56,901 nt of DNA from an uncultured Chitinophaga sp. Lineage in GTDB: Bacteria; Bacteroidota; Bacteroidia; Chitinophagales; Chitinophagaceae. Position numbers and translations under genes: made by a program. Of this stretch, positions 17,778-26,605 are shown piece by piece. The notes beneath the pieces were generated by a model. The model ran no database searches. It was not told where the DNA came from and saw only the letters and a list, made by a program, of their open reading frames with translations. Where the stretch lies: assembly GCF_946479755.1 (NCBI RefSeq), contig NZ_CAMLHC010000042.1:1-56901 (forward strand). Direction: 5' to 3'. How positions within the stretch are numbered: the first letter of the stretch is position 1; every line of letters starts with the position of its first letter.

Positions 17778-20700
17778 ATGTTTGAAATATTTATTAAAAG
17801 ACCGGTGTTATCACTGGTCATATCGCTTATTATCACACTGATAGGCCTGCTGGCGCTTTTCACGCTGCCGGTCACCCAGTTCCCGGATATCGTACCACCC
17901 TCGGTGACCGTGACGGCCAAGTATACCGGCGCTAACGCCGAAGTAGCCGCCAAAGCCGTGTCTACACCGCTGGAACGCGCTATCAACGGGGTTCCCGGCA
18001 TGACCTACATGTCGTCCGTATCCAGTAACGATGGTATCACCGTTATCCAGGTGTTCTTCCAGGTAGGTATAGACCCCGACCAGGCCGCCGTAAACGTACA
18101 AAACAGGGTAGCCACCATTATCGACGAATTGCCCGAAGAGGTGATCAAAGCCGGTGTTACCACGGAGAAAGAAGTGAACAGTATGCTGCTGTACCTCAAC
18201 GTGATGAGTGAAGACACCTCACTGGATGAGCAGTTCATCTACAACTTCGCTGACATCAACGTATTGCAGGAACTGAAACGTATTGACGGGGTAGGCCGCG
18301 CCGAAATCATGGGCGCCAAGGAATACGCCATGCGCGTATGGCTCAAGCCGGACCGCATGCTGGCCTACAACGTATCTTCCGATGAAGTCATCGACGCCAT
18401 CCGCAAACAGAACATCGAAGCCGCCCCCGGTAAAACCGGCGAAAGCTCCGATAAAAATCCCCTGTTGCTGCAATACGTGCTCCGCTATACCGGCAAGTTC
18501 TTCGAACCGGAACAATACAAGCAGATCGTACTGAGAGCCGGCGCCGACGGATCGGTGCTCCACCTTAAAGACGTTGCAGAAGTGGAATTTGGCTCCCTCA
18601 CCTACAGCATGGTGTCTAAAACGGACGGCAAACCCTCCGCCTCCATCATGCTCAAACAAAGGCCCGGTTCCAATGCCCGCGACGTTATCAATAACGTGAA
18701 GAAAAAGATGGAAGAGATGAAAAACACCTCTTTCCCTCCGGGCATGACCTATAACTTCAACTACGACGTATCCCGCTTCCTCGACGCCTCCATCCATGAG
18801 GTGGTGCGTACCCTCTTTGAAGCGTTCCTGCTCGTATTCGTGGTAGTGTTCATCTTCCTGCAGGACTTCCGTTCTACCCTCATCCCCGCGCTGGCGGTAC
18901 CGGTAGCCCTTATCGGTACGCTCGCCTTCATGCAGATGATGGGCTTCTCCATCAACCTGCTCACCCTCTTCGCGCTGGTACTGGCCATCGGTATCGTGGT
19001 GGACAACGCCATTGTGGTGGTGGAGGCCGTGCACGTGAAAATGAGTGAAGACCACCTCCCGCCCATGGAAGCCACCATCGCCGCTATGCGGGAAATCAGC
19101 GGCGCACTCGTGGCCATCACGCTGGTAATGTCTGCCGTGTTTATCCCGGTAGCATTCCTCTCCGGCCCCGTGGGCGTGTTCTACCGGCAGTTCTCCCTCA
19201 CCCTCGCCATCTCCATCGTGATATCCGGTATCAACGCGGTAACGTTAACGCCTGCACTCTGTGCTATCATGCTCAAAGACACACACGGCAAACCGCGTAA
19301 AAAGAACCTGCTGCAACGTTTCTTCAACGGGTTCAACAAAGGCTATACCGCCACGGAAAATAAATACGCCAAACTGGTGAGCTTCATCGCCGGCCGCAAA
19401 ATCATTACCCTGATAGCCCTCGTGGGCTTCTTTGTGGCCACCTGGGGCGCCAGCGCTATCCTGCCTTCCGGCTTCATCCCCACAGAAGACCAGGGCATGA
19501 TTTACGTGAACGTGACGGCTCCTCCGGGCGCTACGGTAGAACGTACAGAAGAAGTGCTGGACCAGATACAGGCCATCGCCGCGCAGCTGGATGAAGTGGA
19601 ATCCGTGTCCACCCTCGCCGGTTACAGCCTTGTAAACGAAGTGGCAGGCGCCTCTTACGGCATGGGCATGGTGAACCTTAAACCGTGGGACCAGCGTAAA
19701 GCCACCGTCAGCGATATCATCGCCAAACTGCAGAAACTGTCCGCCGGCGTCGCAGACGCCAGCATCGAGTTCTTCCCGCCACCTACAGTGCCCGGTTTCG
19801 GTAACGCCAGCGGCTTTGAGCTGCGCCTGCTGGACCGCAGCGGCGGCGGTGACCTGCGGCAAACGGCACAGATCACCAACAACTTCATCGATGCCCTGAA
19901 GAAACGCCCTGAAATAGGCGCCGCCTTCACCAGCTTCGATGCCGAGTTCCCGCAATACCTCATTCACGTGGACCAGGGCATGGCCGCCAAAAAAGGCGTC
20001 AGCATTGAAAATGCCATGAAAAACCTGCAGACGCTGATGGGTAGCTACTACGCCTCCAACTTCATCCGCTTCGGACAGATGTATAAAGTGATGGTACAGG
20101 CCGATCCTGCCTACAGGAGCAAGCCGGAAGACCTGCTGAAACTGCATGTTAAAAACGACCGGGGCGAGATGGTGTCCTACGCGGACTTCGTGAAACTGGA
20201 GCGCGTATACGGACCGGAACAACTCACCCGCTACAATATGTACACCGCCGCTATGATCAACGGTGATGCCGCGCCCGGCTACAGTAGCAGCCAGGCCATT
20301 GAAGCCGTACAGGAAGTGGCCGCGAAGGAACTGCCCAGAGGCTTCAGCTACGAATGGAGCGGTATGACCCGTGAACAGATCCTTTCCGGTAACCAGGCTG
20401 TATACATTTTCGCCATCGTACTGGTGTTCGTATACCTGCTGCTGGCCGCGCAGTATGAGAGCTTCCTGCTCCCGCTGCCGGTACTGCTGTCGCTCCCCGC
20501 GGGCATCTTCGGGGCTTTTATCTCCCTGAAACTGGTGGGACTGGAAAACAACATTTATGCACAGGTGGCGCTGGTGATGCTGGTGGGGCTGCTTGGTAAA
20601 AACGCCATCCTCATCGTGGAATTCGCCATCCTGCGTAATAAACATGGCGCTTCTGTGCTCGAAGCCGCCAAAGAAGGCGCGGTGTCCAGGCTGAGGCCCA

Positions 20701-20918
20701 TCCTGATGACATCCTTTGCCTTCATCGCCGGTCTGATCCCGTTGTGTATCGCTTCAGGTGCGGGCGCTATGGGTAACAGGTCCATTGGTACCGCTGCTGC
20801 CGGCGGCATGTTGATAGGCACCCTCTTCGGTGTTATCGTCATCCCCGGCCTCTATGTGCTGTTTGCCTCTATGATTCCGAAAAAGAATGTTGAACTGAAA
20901 GCTTACACCAATGAATAA
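17778..20918 (+). CDS. RND efflux pump inner-membrane permease (HAE1 type)
   Basis: A 1046-residue AcrB/MexB-like proton-driven pump. It has the classical N-terminus (FIKRPVLSLVISLIITLIGL), two large periplasmic loops and twelve expected membrane helices. The proton-relay helix 4 carries paired aspartates (GIVVDNAIVVVEAVH). QFPDIVPPSVTVTAKYTGA and the C-terminal GLLGKNAILIVEFA are typical of the hydrophobe/amphiphile efflux group; heavy-metal CzcA-type motifs are missing. Its end overlaps the outer-membrane factor gene by 8 bases. Drug or bile-like compound export is inferred from family only. Confidence 0.96.
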   Translation: MFEIFIKRPVLSLVISLIITLIGLLALFTLPVTQFPDIVPPSVTVTAKYTGANAEVAAKAVSTPLERAINGVPGMTYMSSVSSNDGITVIQVFFQVGIDPDQAAVNVQNRVATIIDELPEEVIKAGVTTEKEVNSMLLYLNVMSEDTSLDEQFIYNFADINVLQELKRIDGVGRAEIMGAKEYAMRVWLKPDRMLAYNVSSDEVIDAIRKQNIEAAPGKTGESSDKNPLLLQYVLRYTGKFFEPEQYKQIVLRAGADGSVLHLKDVAEVEFGSLTYSMVSKTDGKPSASIMLKQRPGSNARDVINNVKKKMEEMKNTSFPPGMTYNFNYDVSRFLDASIHEVVRTLFEAFLLVFVVVFIFLQDFRSTLIPALAVPVALIGTLAFMQMMGFSINLLTLFALVLAIGIVVDNAIVVVEAVHVKMSEDHLPPMEATIAAMREISGALVAITLVMSAVFIPVAFLSGPVGVFYRQFSLTLAISIVISGINAVTLTPALCAIMLKDTHGKPRKKNLLQRFFNGFNKGYTATENKYAKLVSFIAGRKIITLIALVGFFVATWGASAILPSGFIPTEDQGMIYVNVTAPPGATVERTEEVLDQIQAIAAQLDEVESVSTLAGYSLVNEVAGASYGMGMVNLKPWDQRKATVSDIIAKLQKLSAGVADASIEFFPPPTVPGFGNASGFELRLLDRSGGGDLRQTAQITNNFIDALKKRPEIGAAFTSFDAEFPQYLIHVDQGMAAKKGVSIENAMKNLQTLMGSYYASNFIRFGQMYKVMVQADPAYRSKPEDLLKLHVKNDRGEMVSYADFVKLERVYGPEQLTRYNMYTAAMINGDAAPGYSSSQAIEAVQEVAAKELPRGFSYEWSGMTREQILSGNQAVYIFAIVLVFVYLLLAAQYESFLLPLPVLLSLPAGIFGAFISLKLVGLENNIYAQVALVMLVGLLGKNAILIVEFAILRNKHGASVLEAAKEGAVSRLRPILMTSFAFIAGLIPLCIASGAGAMGNRSIGTAAAGGMLIGTLFGVIVIPGLYVLFASMIPKKNVELKAYTNE

Positions 20919-22362
20919 ACGAATATATCAATACGCGCTGGGCGCCTGTCTGCTGACAGGTGCCGGCGCCTGCACCACCCAGAAAGAACTGCAGCTGCCG
21001 GACCGCAAGGTAACGCCCGTTACCACTGCATCGGCGGCCGATACCATAACGCTGGCGAGCTTCGACCGTATCTTCCAGGACCAGTACCTGAAAAACCTGG
21101 TCGACAGCGCGCTGCTGAACAACTACGACCTGCTGGCCGCCTCCCGCCGTATTTCCGCCGCACAGGCCAACCTGATGATGGCGCGGAATGCCTGGCTGCC
21201 TTCCGTCAACCTGTCGGTGACCGCCGGTGCAGACCGCTTCGCGGATTATACCATGACCGGCGTGGGTAACTTTGATACCAACAAGTCACCCAACATCAAC
21301 GATGATCAGCGGGTAGGAACGGATCCGACACCTGAGTACTTCGTGGGCATCAGAAGTTCCTGGGAAATTGACCTCTGGGGTAAGCTGAAGCAACAGCGGC
21401 ATGCCACTATGGCCCGTTTTCTGGCCACCAGTGAGGCCCGACGCCTGCTCACCACACAGGTCGTGGCAGGCATTACCAGCCTTTATTACGAGCTGCTGGC
21501 GATGGACAACGAGCTGGCTATCATCCACCGCAACATCAAATTACAGGAGACAGCTGTCGCCACGGTACATATACAGAAAGATGCCGGCCGCGCCACCGAA
21601 CTGGCCGTACAGCAGTTCACCGCGCAACTGCTGAGCACCCAGGCGCTGGAATACGGCGTAAAACAGGAAATAGCTTCGATCGAAAACCAACTCAACGCCC
21701 TGATGGGCAGGCTGCCGCAACATATTGAGCGCAGCCCCGTATTGGACGTGGTGGACAGCTCCTATCAGCCACCGGTGATCCCTTCCGGCATCCCGGCCAG
21801 CCTGTTGCTGAACCGGCCGGACATCCAGCGGGCCGAGCTGGAACTGAGCGCCACCAAAGCCGACGTAAAAGCTGCAAGGGCCGCTTTCTTCCCCGGCCTC
21901 ACCATTTCACCGTATGCGGGCTTCAATGCGTTCAAGGCCGGTTTGCTGTTTAAATCCCCCGCTTCTATCGCTTGGGGCGCACTGGGCAGCATCACCGCCC
22001 CCATCTTCAACAAAAAACAGCTGAAGGCGCAGTACAACATATCTACCGCTAACGCCTATACGGCATTTTATGAATACCAGCAGGCTATTGTGAACGGCTA
22101 CCAGGAAGTGGCCACCGCGCTGAATAAAGTAGAGAACCAGCAACAGACCTATTCCCTCAAATCCAAAGAGGTGCTGGTATTGCAACAGGCCGTATCCACC
22201 GCCAATATCCTGTTCACCACCGGGTATGCTAATTACCTGGAAGTGATCACCGCGCAGAAAAGCGTGCTGGAAGCAGAACTGGCGCTGGTAAATACCCGGA
22301 AAGGCATGTACCAGGGTCTGGTATCCCTGTACAGATCACTGGGTGGTTCGGCAGCCCGATAA
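20911..22362 (+). CDS. RND efflux outer-membrane channel lipoprotein (OprM/NodT type)
   Basis: A 483-residue outer-membrane factor completing the tripartite efflux system. A lipobox (LTGAGAC) anchors the N-terminus, as in OprM. The duplicated TolC-fold pattern is visible: SALLNNYDLLAASRRISAAQANL and RNAWLPSVNLSVTAG in the first half; LLLNRPDIQRAELELSATKADVKAARAAFFPGLTIS in the second. Coiled-coil alpha-barrel helices follow each. It overlaps the pump gene by 8 bases, so expression is coupled. A bidirectional hairpin terminator lies 134 bases downstream. Confidence 0.94.
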   Translation: MNKRIYQYALGACLLTGAGACTTQKELQLPDRKVTPVTTASAADTITLASFDRIFQDQYLKNLVDSALLNNYDLLAASRRISAAQANLMMARNAWLPSVNLSVTAGADRFADYTMTGVGNFDTNKSPNINDDQRVGTDPTPEYFVGIRSSWEIDLWGKLKQQRHATMARFLATSEARRLLTTQVVAGITSLYYELLAMDNELAIIHRNIKLQETAVATVHIQKDAGRATELAVQQFTAQLLSTQALEYGVKQEIASIENQLNALMGRLPQHIERSPVLDVVDSSYQPPVIPSGIPASLLLNRPDIQRAELELSATKADVKAARAAFFPGLTISPYAGFNAFKAGLLFKSPASIAWGALGSITAPIFNKKQLKAQYNISTANAYTAFYEYQQAIVNGYQEVATALNKVENQQQTYSLKSKEVLVLQQAVSTANILFTTGYANYLEVITAQKSVLEAELALVNTRKGMYQGLVSLYRSLGGSAAR

Positions 22363-22495
22363 CAGGAGATTATTTTAGCCAGATGATAAAATGAAGATTA
22401 GAATGGCAAGAGGAGTATGGATGAATGTGATGAATAAAACCTTTCTTTTGGGATGATGAAGTGAGATTGGTTTGACCCGGAAGGTTTTACAACGC

Positions 22496-22525
22496 AAACA
22501 GGCAGCCCGGTTGGGCTGCCTGTTT
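22496..22525. terminator. Bidirectional hairpin terminator between efflux operon and esterase gene
   Basis: Perfect 13-bp stem (AAACAGGCAGCCC and its complement) with a four-base loop. A-rich sequence lies on one side and T-rich on the other, so it can serve the plus-strand efflux operon and the convergent minus-strand gene at 22572. Confidence 0.85.
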
Positions 22526-22571
22526 TATTTTCACATGGTGGCCCGGGAGGTACGTCCCGGGATTCAGCGTA

Positions 22572-23369
22572 TTATTTCTTTTTATGGGAGAACAGCCACC
22601 GGAAAAGGCCTGGTTCCACAAACACATTGTCCCAGCTGTTGTGGCCTACGCCGGGGTATTCGGTGTATTTGTATTCCGCGCGCAGTGATTTCAGTTTGGT
22701 ATCATAAGCGCGGGATGCTTCCACCGGCACTACGTTGTCGGCGCCGCCATGAAAAATCCATACCGGCACCTTACGGGCAAAACGGCCGGCTTCTTCCGTG
22801 TTACCGGCGCCGCAGATCGGGAAGGCGGCGGCAAACAGTTCAGGTCTTTTGGTGATCATGTAGAAAGTACCCATGCCACCCATAGACAGACCGCCGATGT
22901 ACACTCTTTTGGTATCGATTTTACCTGTGGCCAGCAGGCTGTCCAGCAGGGAATTGAGCGCTGCCATGGCTGGTGGCGCCGGTGCGTCCAGCGGAAATTC
23001 ACCTGCCACGATCCTGCCGAGGCTGTCGCGTTTGAGTTTCATGGGCGCCCAGGAGCTGCCGGTGGGGCATTGCGGCGCCAGTACGAAGGCGGGGTAATTG
23101 GTCCGCAGGCTGTCGCGCAGGAACATGGTGCCGCCGTGCAACAGCTGTGCGTTGTTGTCGTAGCCCCGTTCCCCGGCGCCGTGCAGAAAAACGATGAGTG
23201 GATATTTTTTGTGGACGTCATAGTTCGCCGGCATCAAAAGGCGATAGCGCAGGGTGTCGCCCTGGTGGTAATAACCTTCGTAGCTGAAGGCGCTAAGGTC
23301 CTGTGCCTGGCTTCCAAAGGCTGTCAGCACGAGGCAACAGCAGACCAGCAGGTATCTGAAGTAGTTCAT
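22572..23369 (-). CDS. Secreted alpha/beta-hydrolase (COG4099-type peptidase/esterase)
   Basis: A 265-residue exported serine hydrolase. A signal peptide (LLVCCCLVLTAFGSQAQ) precedes an alpha/beta-hydrolase core. The nucleophile motif is GLSMGGMGT (serine in GxSxGG), the oxyanion region is PLIVFLHGAGERG, an acid residue is probably in WIFHGGADNVVPV, and the histidine is in YPGVGHNSWD. The sequence resembles predicted peptidases/PHB-depolymerase-like and feruloyl-type esterases; the substrate cannot be inferred. Transcribed alone, with a 53-bp gap to the upstream methyltransferase gene on the same strand. Confidence 0.85.
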   Translation of the reverse strand: MNYFRYLLVCCCLVLTAFGSQAQDLSAFSYEGYYHQGDTLRYRLLMPANYDVHKKYPLIVFLHGAGERGYDNNAQLLHGGTMFLRDSLRTNYPAFVLAPQCPTGSSWAPMKLKRDSLGRIVAGEFPLDAPAPPAMAALNSLLDSLLATGKIDTKRVYIGGLSMGGMGTFYMITKRPELFAAAFPICGAGNTEEAGRFARKVPVWIFHGGADNVVPVEASRAYDTKLKSLRAEYKYTEYPGVGHNSWDNVFVEPGLFRWLFSHKKK

Positions 23370-23422
23370 ATGAGGAATTTGTTCCTAATATACTACCTGT
23401 CGACCGGTATTTTTAAAATTTT

Positions 23423-24220
23423 TTAATATTTCAGCGTGAAGTGCTGTTTTACTTTGAAGTCTTTCCGGAAGAACACCAGTCCTATGAAAAACAGGTCGAT
23501 GGTCATGGTCACCTCCGGATGCTCCTGGATGGTATGCCAGGCTGCTTCCATGTCCGGGGTCCAGTGGATGTCGTCAAAAATGAGGAGGGAATATTCGTGC
23601 ACATGCTGCAGACACAGCTCAAAATAGGCCAGTGTGGGGTCTTTGCGGTGGTTACCGTCGATATATACCCAGTCCGGCCGCTGTATCTGGCGGAGCACGT
23701 CGGGTAGTACCGTATCGAAATTGCCGGTCACCTGTGTGATGTTGTGCAGCTGCAGCGCATCGAAGTTTTTGCGGGCTCTGGCGGCGATATTGGGACAGCC
23801 TTCGATGGTGTATACCTGCGCACCGGGCACGGCCTTGGCCATGTACGCTGTGGAAAGGCCCATAGAAGTGCCTAATTCGAGCAGTTGTTTCGGCTGGAGG
23901 TATTGGGCCAACCGGTAGAACAGCTGCCCGAATTTGGGCTGTTTGGCGGCATAACGGGTAATGTCGCTGACTTTCCGTTCATTGCCGGAAGAAATAAGGG
24001 AACCGGCCCCCAGGTCGGTGACCTGCAGGGTTTCGGTGCTGGCCAGCAGTTGTTTGCGCAGCTGTTCTATCTCGCCGAAGGCGGCATGACGGGTTTTATC
24101 CAGCAATACGTCTTCTATCAGCGAAAAAACGAAGGGGGAATGAACATCATGACGGTTTCCTGCGGTAAAATAATACCGGATATATTTGGTAGCTAATCGA
24201 TACTGCTGCGCTAAACTCAC
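23423..24220 (-). CDS. Class I SAM-dependent methyltransferase
   Basis: A 265-residue cytoplasmic methyltransferase with a Rossmann SAM-binding fold. Motif I is LLELGTSMGLSTAYMAKAVPGA near residue 116; VYTIEGCPNIAARARKNF is the acidic loop after beta-2; PDWVYIDGNHRKDPTLAYFE and LLIFDDIHW resemble the metal-binding aspartates of catechol O-methyltransferase-like enzymes. The first 90 residues are family-specific. The substrate is unknown. It lies 16 bases downstream of the GT2 gene on the same strand, so the two are probably co-transcribed; a role in modifying a glycan or lipid-linked sugar is possible but unproven. Confidence 0.85.
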   Translation of the reverse strand: MSLAQQYRLATKYIRYYFTAGNRHDVHSPFVFSLIEDVLLDKTRHAAFGEIEQLRKQLLASTETLQVTDLGAGSLISSGNERKVSDITRYAAKQPKFGQLFYRLAQYLQPKQLLELGTSMGLSTAYMAKAVPGAQVYTIEGCPNIAARARKNFDALQLHNITQVTGNFDTVLPDVLRQIQRPDWVYIDGNHRKDPTLAYFELCLQHVHEYSLLIFDDIHWTPDMEAAWHTIQEHPEVTMTIDLFFIGLVFFRKDFKVKQHFTLKY

Positions 24221-24236
24221 TGACTATACGAATTTT

Positions 24237-24974
24237 TTAATAAATCTTTCCTTTATAAAGTCCCCACATGTGCATACGGTGCTGTAAAGACACCCTTAAA
24301 ACACCCAGGCCGTAAATGGCGCTCCTTTTGAAGTTGATGCTGGAAGCCTCTTCAAAATACTTGGTGGGGCAGGTTATTTCCGCAATATCGTATCCTTTCA
24401 TGAATATCTGCGAAATCATTTCATTATCAAACACAAAGTCGTCGCTGTTGGCCATGTAATTGATATTCCGCAGTACTTCTCCCGAAAAGGTACGGTAACC
24501 GGTATGGTACTCGCTCAGCTTCTGGCCGATCAGGATGTTCTGCGTGAGCGTGAGCATACGGTTAAATATGTACTTGTACAGCGGCATTCCGCCTTTGAGG
24601 GCGCCTTTGCCCAGAATGCGGGAACCGAAAACAACCGGGTACAGCCCGTTGGCAATGATACTGCACATGGCAGTGATCAGCTTGGGGGTGTACTGGTAGT
24701 CCGGGTGAAGCATTACCACCACATCCGCTCCCAGTTCCAGCGCCTTGTTATAACAGGATTTCTGGTTACCGCCATATCCTTTGTTGTTGTCATGGCGGAT
24801 CAGGTGCTTAATCCCCAATTGTCTTCCTATTTCCAGGGTATCGTCCTTGCTGGCATCGTCTACCAGTACCACATCGTCCACGATGTCGAAAGGGATTTCC
24901 CGGAATGTCTTTTCCAGTGTAAGTGCTGCGTTGTAGGCCGGTAATACAACCACTATCTTTTTGTCATTCAGCAT
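24237..24974 (-). CDS. Family 2 glycosyltransferase (DPM1-like)
   Basis: A 245-residue GT-A glycosyltransferase. The nucleotide-sugar binding motifs are KIVVVLPAYNAALTLEKTF, VVLVDDASKDDTLEIG and VVMLHPDYQYTP (the DxD-like aspartate). Length and sequence resemble polyprenyl-phosphate sugar transferases of the dolichol-phosphate mannosyltransferase group, and no C-terminal membrane domain is present. Acceptor and donor are unknown. It has a very good promoter at 24997-25026 and heads a two-gene unit with the methyltransferase at 23423. Confidence 0.9.
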   Translation of the reverse strand: MLNDKKIVVVLPAYNAALTLEKTFREIPFDIVDDVVLVDDASKDDTLEIGRQLGIKHLIRHDNNKGYGGNQKSCYNKALELGADVVVMLHPDYQYTPKLITAMCSIIANGLYPVVFGSRILGKGALKGGMPLYKYIFNRMLTLTQNILIGQKLSEYHTGYRTFSGEVLRNINYMANSDDFVFDNEMISQIFMKGYDIAEITCPTKYFEEASSINFKRSAIYGLGVLRVSLQHRMHMWGLYKGKIY

Positions 24975-24996
24975 GAAAGTGGATCAAATTTGGGTG

Positions 24997-25026
24997 CAAA
25001 GGTAACTCACCTGCGGATAATTCAAA
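24997..25026 (-). promoter_or_regulatory. Promoter of the GT2-methyltransferase unit
   Basis: On the minus strand: TTTG (25026-25023), an 18-bp spacer, then TACCTTTG (25004-24997). Both boxes match the Bacteroidota consensus exactly. The start codon at 24974 is 22 bases beyond the -7 box. Confidence 0.8.
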
Positions 25027-25091
25027 ATATATTGCTCAAATGCCCATATGTACCAGTCATCATGATTTAATTTTAACTATTATTAATTATT

Positions 25092-25099
25092 TATCTTTG
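25092..25099 (+). promoter_or_regulatory. -7 promoter box of the exported coiled protein gene
   Basis: TATCTTTG matches TAnnTTTG. No clear -33 TTTG is present. Transcription from here would start about 25103-25106, next to in-frame TTG/ATG codons at 25104-25109 and about 55 bases before the ATG at 25161. Confidence 0.55.
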
Positions 25100-25160
25100 T
25101 AGCTTGATGATTTTGGCATCATATTTTCTAAAATTTTTGTTAACAAAAAGCAAAAAGAAC

Positions 25161-26489
25161 ATGTTAAAACACCTACCAACGGAAATGAAGCATGGCAATG
25201 GTTTGGAGGCCACTTGTAATAATTCGTTACCGTTAGTACAGCCCGGAAAAACTTCCCGCGCTATCAAATGGATGAAAGTGCTGCCTGCACCCTTTATCTT
25301 TTTGTTAACCTTTCAGGCCGCACAAGCCCAGGACCCGGAATTAAAAGCCATTACCTCTCCGGTCATCAAAACGCAGGACACCACCATCCGCAAGCTGGTG
25401 GAAGAAATGCAGCGTATCACGGACAATGATAAAACCAACTCCAACGCGATCCAGGCCCTGCTGCAGGGTAAAGAGATCGATAATATCAGCAAGTACGATC
25501 TCATTAAAAACAATATTATCAATGCCAGCGAGACGTATTACCTGCTCAACAAAAAAATCATTGACCTGAAATCACGTACCACCACCAATAACCTCGATGT
25601 ATTCATTACCTCGCTCAACAACCCCGAAAGCAAGGCTTTAGGGTTCTCCCTGAGCGACCGCATCGTGGAACTGGTGGAAAAAATCATCCTGAAAAACAAA
25701 TCGGACAAGGGCGAAAAAAATTCCAAGATCGTGGAGTCTACCAAATCCATTATCAACAGCCCTATCTTCCAGAGCTTTACCTCCCTGACGCCACCGCTGG
25801 CCATCGCCAACTCCGTGATGAACTTCCTGCACAGCGTCAGCGTGAATAACAAGCAGATTAACCAGAAGTCCCTGCAGGATTTTGAAAAGGAACTGAACAA
25901 ATATGTTGTGTACTACACGGCGCTGAACGATGCCAACCAGAAATTTGAGTATGGCCTCAACTTCAACAAGGACCAGCTCAGCCTGTTGCAGGACAATTTG
26001 TTCGACCACCTTTCGTTTACCACTACTTCCCTGAAGTTCCCGGCACCACAGAAAGGCGCCAAGCCGCTGAGCCAGACGATGAACGAATATTTCTACGAGT
26101 TCAAAAAGGAGAAAGTGGTAGAATATTTTAGTCAGCTGGAAACGAAGTACACCAAAAACAAACGTATCGACTACGAATCGCTGCTGCGGGAAAACCCCAA
26201 TCTGAAAGAGGTGAACAACCAGCTGGAAGACCTGGTGCTGCAGACCAAACGTTTCGAAAATCTTTACAACGAATACTTCACCCTGCTGGATTCTTATTAT
26301 ACCAAGGTGAACAACTCGCTGAAGATCGCACAGGACAACGGGCTGGCGGACAAAAGCGTTATCGATAACAAACAGGCGGAATTCCGCAACCTGAAAACCG
26401 ACGCCGTACAAGAGATACAGGCATCCATCAATATCCGGGAACTGTACAGCAATACAGAAAAAATCAAGTATCGTTACCGGATCTTCTAA
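25161..26489 (+). CDS. Exported alpha-helical protein of unknown function
   Basis: I recognise no family. From the ATG at 25161 the protein is 442 residues. A signal peptide-like segment (MKVLPAPFIFLLTFQAAQAQD) begins at the internal ATG at 25272, so the true start may be 25272, 25161 or 25107; the -7 box at 25092-25099 does not decide. The mature part is rich in Lys, Asn, Asp, Leu and Gln with heptad-like stretches (NYNEYFTLLDSYYTKVNNSLKIAQDNG region), suggesting mostly helical or coiled-coil structure, with a central more hydrophobic segment (FTSLTPPLAIANSVMNFLHSV). Cysteines are missing from the mature part. It is divergent from the GT2 gene and ends at a long hairpin. A periplasmic location is inferred. 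Confidence 0.6.
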   Translation: MLKHLPTEMKHGNGLEATCNNSLPLVQPGKTSRAIKWMKVLPAPFIFLLTFQAAQAQDPELKAITSPVIKTQDTTIRKLVEEMQRITDNDKTNSNAIQALLQGKEIDNISKYDLIKNNIINASETYYLLNKKIIDLKSRTTTNNLDVFITSLNNPESKALGFSLSDRIVELVEKIILKNKSDKGEKNSKIVESTKSIINSPIFQSFTSLTPPLAIANSVMNFLHSVSVNNKQINQKSLQDFEKELNKYVVYYTALNDANQKFEYGLNFNKDQLSLLQDNLFDHLSFTTTSLKFPAPQKGAKPLSQTMNEYFYEFKKEKVVEYFSQLETKYTKNKRIDYESLLRENPNLKEVNNQLEDLVLQTKRFENLYNEYFTLLDSYYTKVNNSLKIAQDNGLADKSVIDNKQAEFRNLKTDAVQEIQASINIRELYSNTEKIKYRYRIF

Positions 26490-26519
26490 TACGCGCATTC
26501 AACACGATTTTTACAATAA

Positions 26520-26555
26520 CAGAAGGGCAGCCATCGGTGGATGGCTGCCCTTCTG
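26520..26555 (+). terminator. Hairpin after the exported helical protein gene
   Basis: Perfect 15-bp stem (CAGAAGGGCAGCCAT and its complement, six-base loop), 31 bases after the stop at 26489. There is no real T-run after it, so it is terminator-like rather than a textbook terminator. It separates the upstream gene from the oxyR promoter. Confidence 0.65.
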
Positions 26556-26593
26556 ATTATGATTCCGGAGAAGTTTCCTATAGATTTTATCAA

Positions 26594-26601
26594 TATCTTT
26601 G
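26594..26601 (+). promoter_or_regulatory. -7 promoter box of oxyR, four bases before the ATG
   Basis: TATCTTTG matches TAnnTTTG and ends only four bases before the ATG at 26606. A weak -33-like GTTTC lies at 26573-26577. The transcript would be leaderless or nearly so. Confidence 0.6.
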
Positions 26602-26605
26602 CAGC

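Noticed and set aside
19245..20645. Minus-strand open frame of 466 codons inside the RND pump gene
   Set aside because: Antisense to a strongly conserved gene; high His/Gly/Gln content is typical of shadow frames of GC-rich codons.
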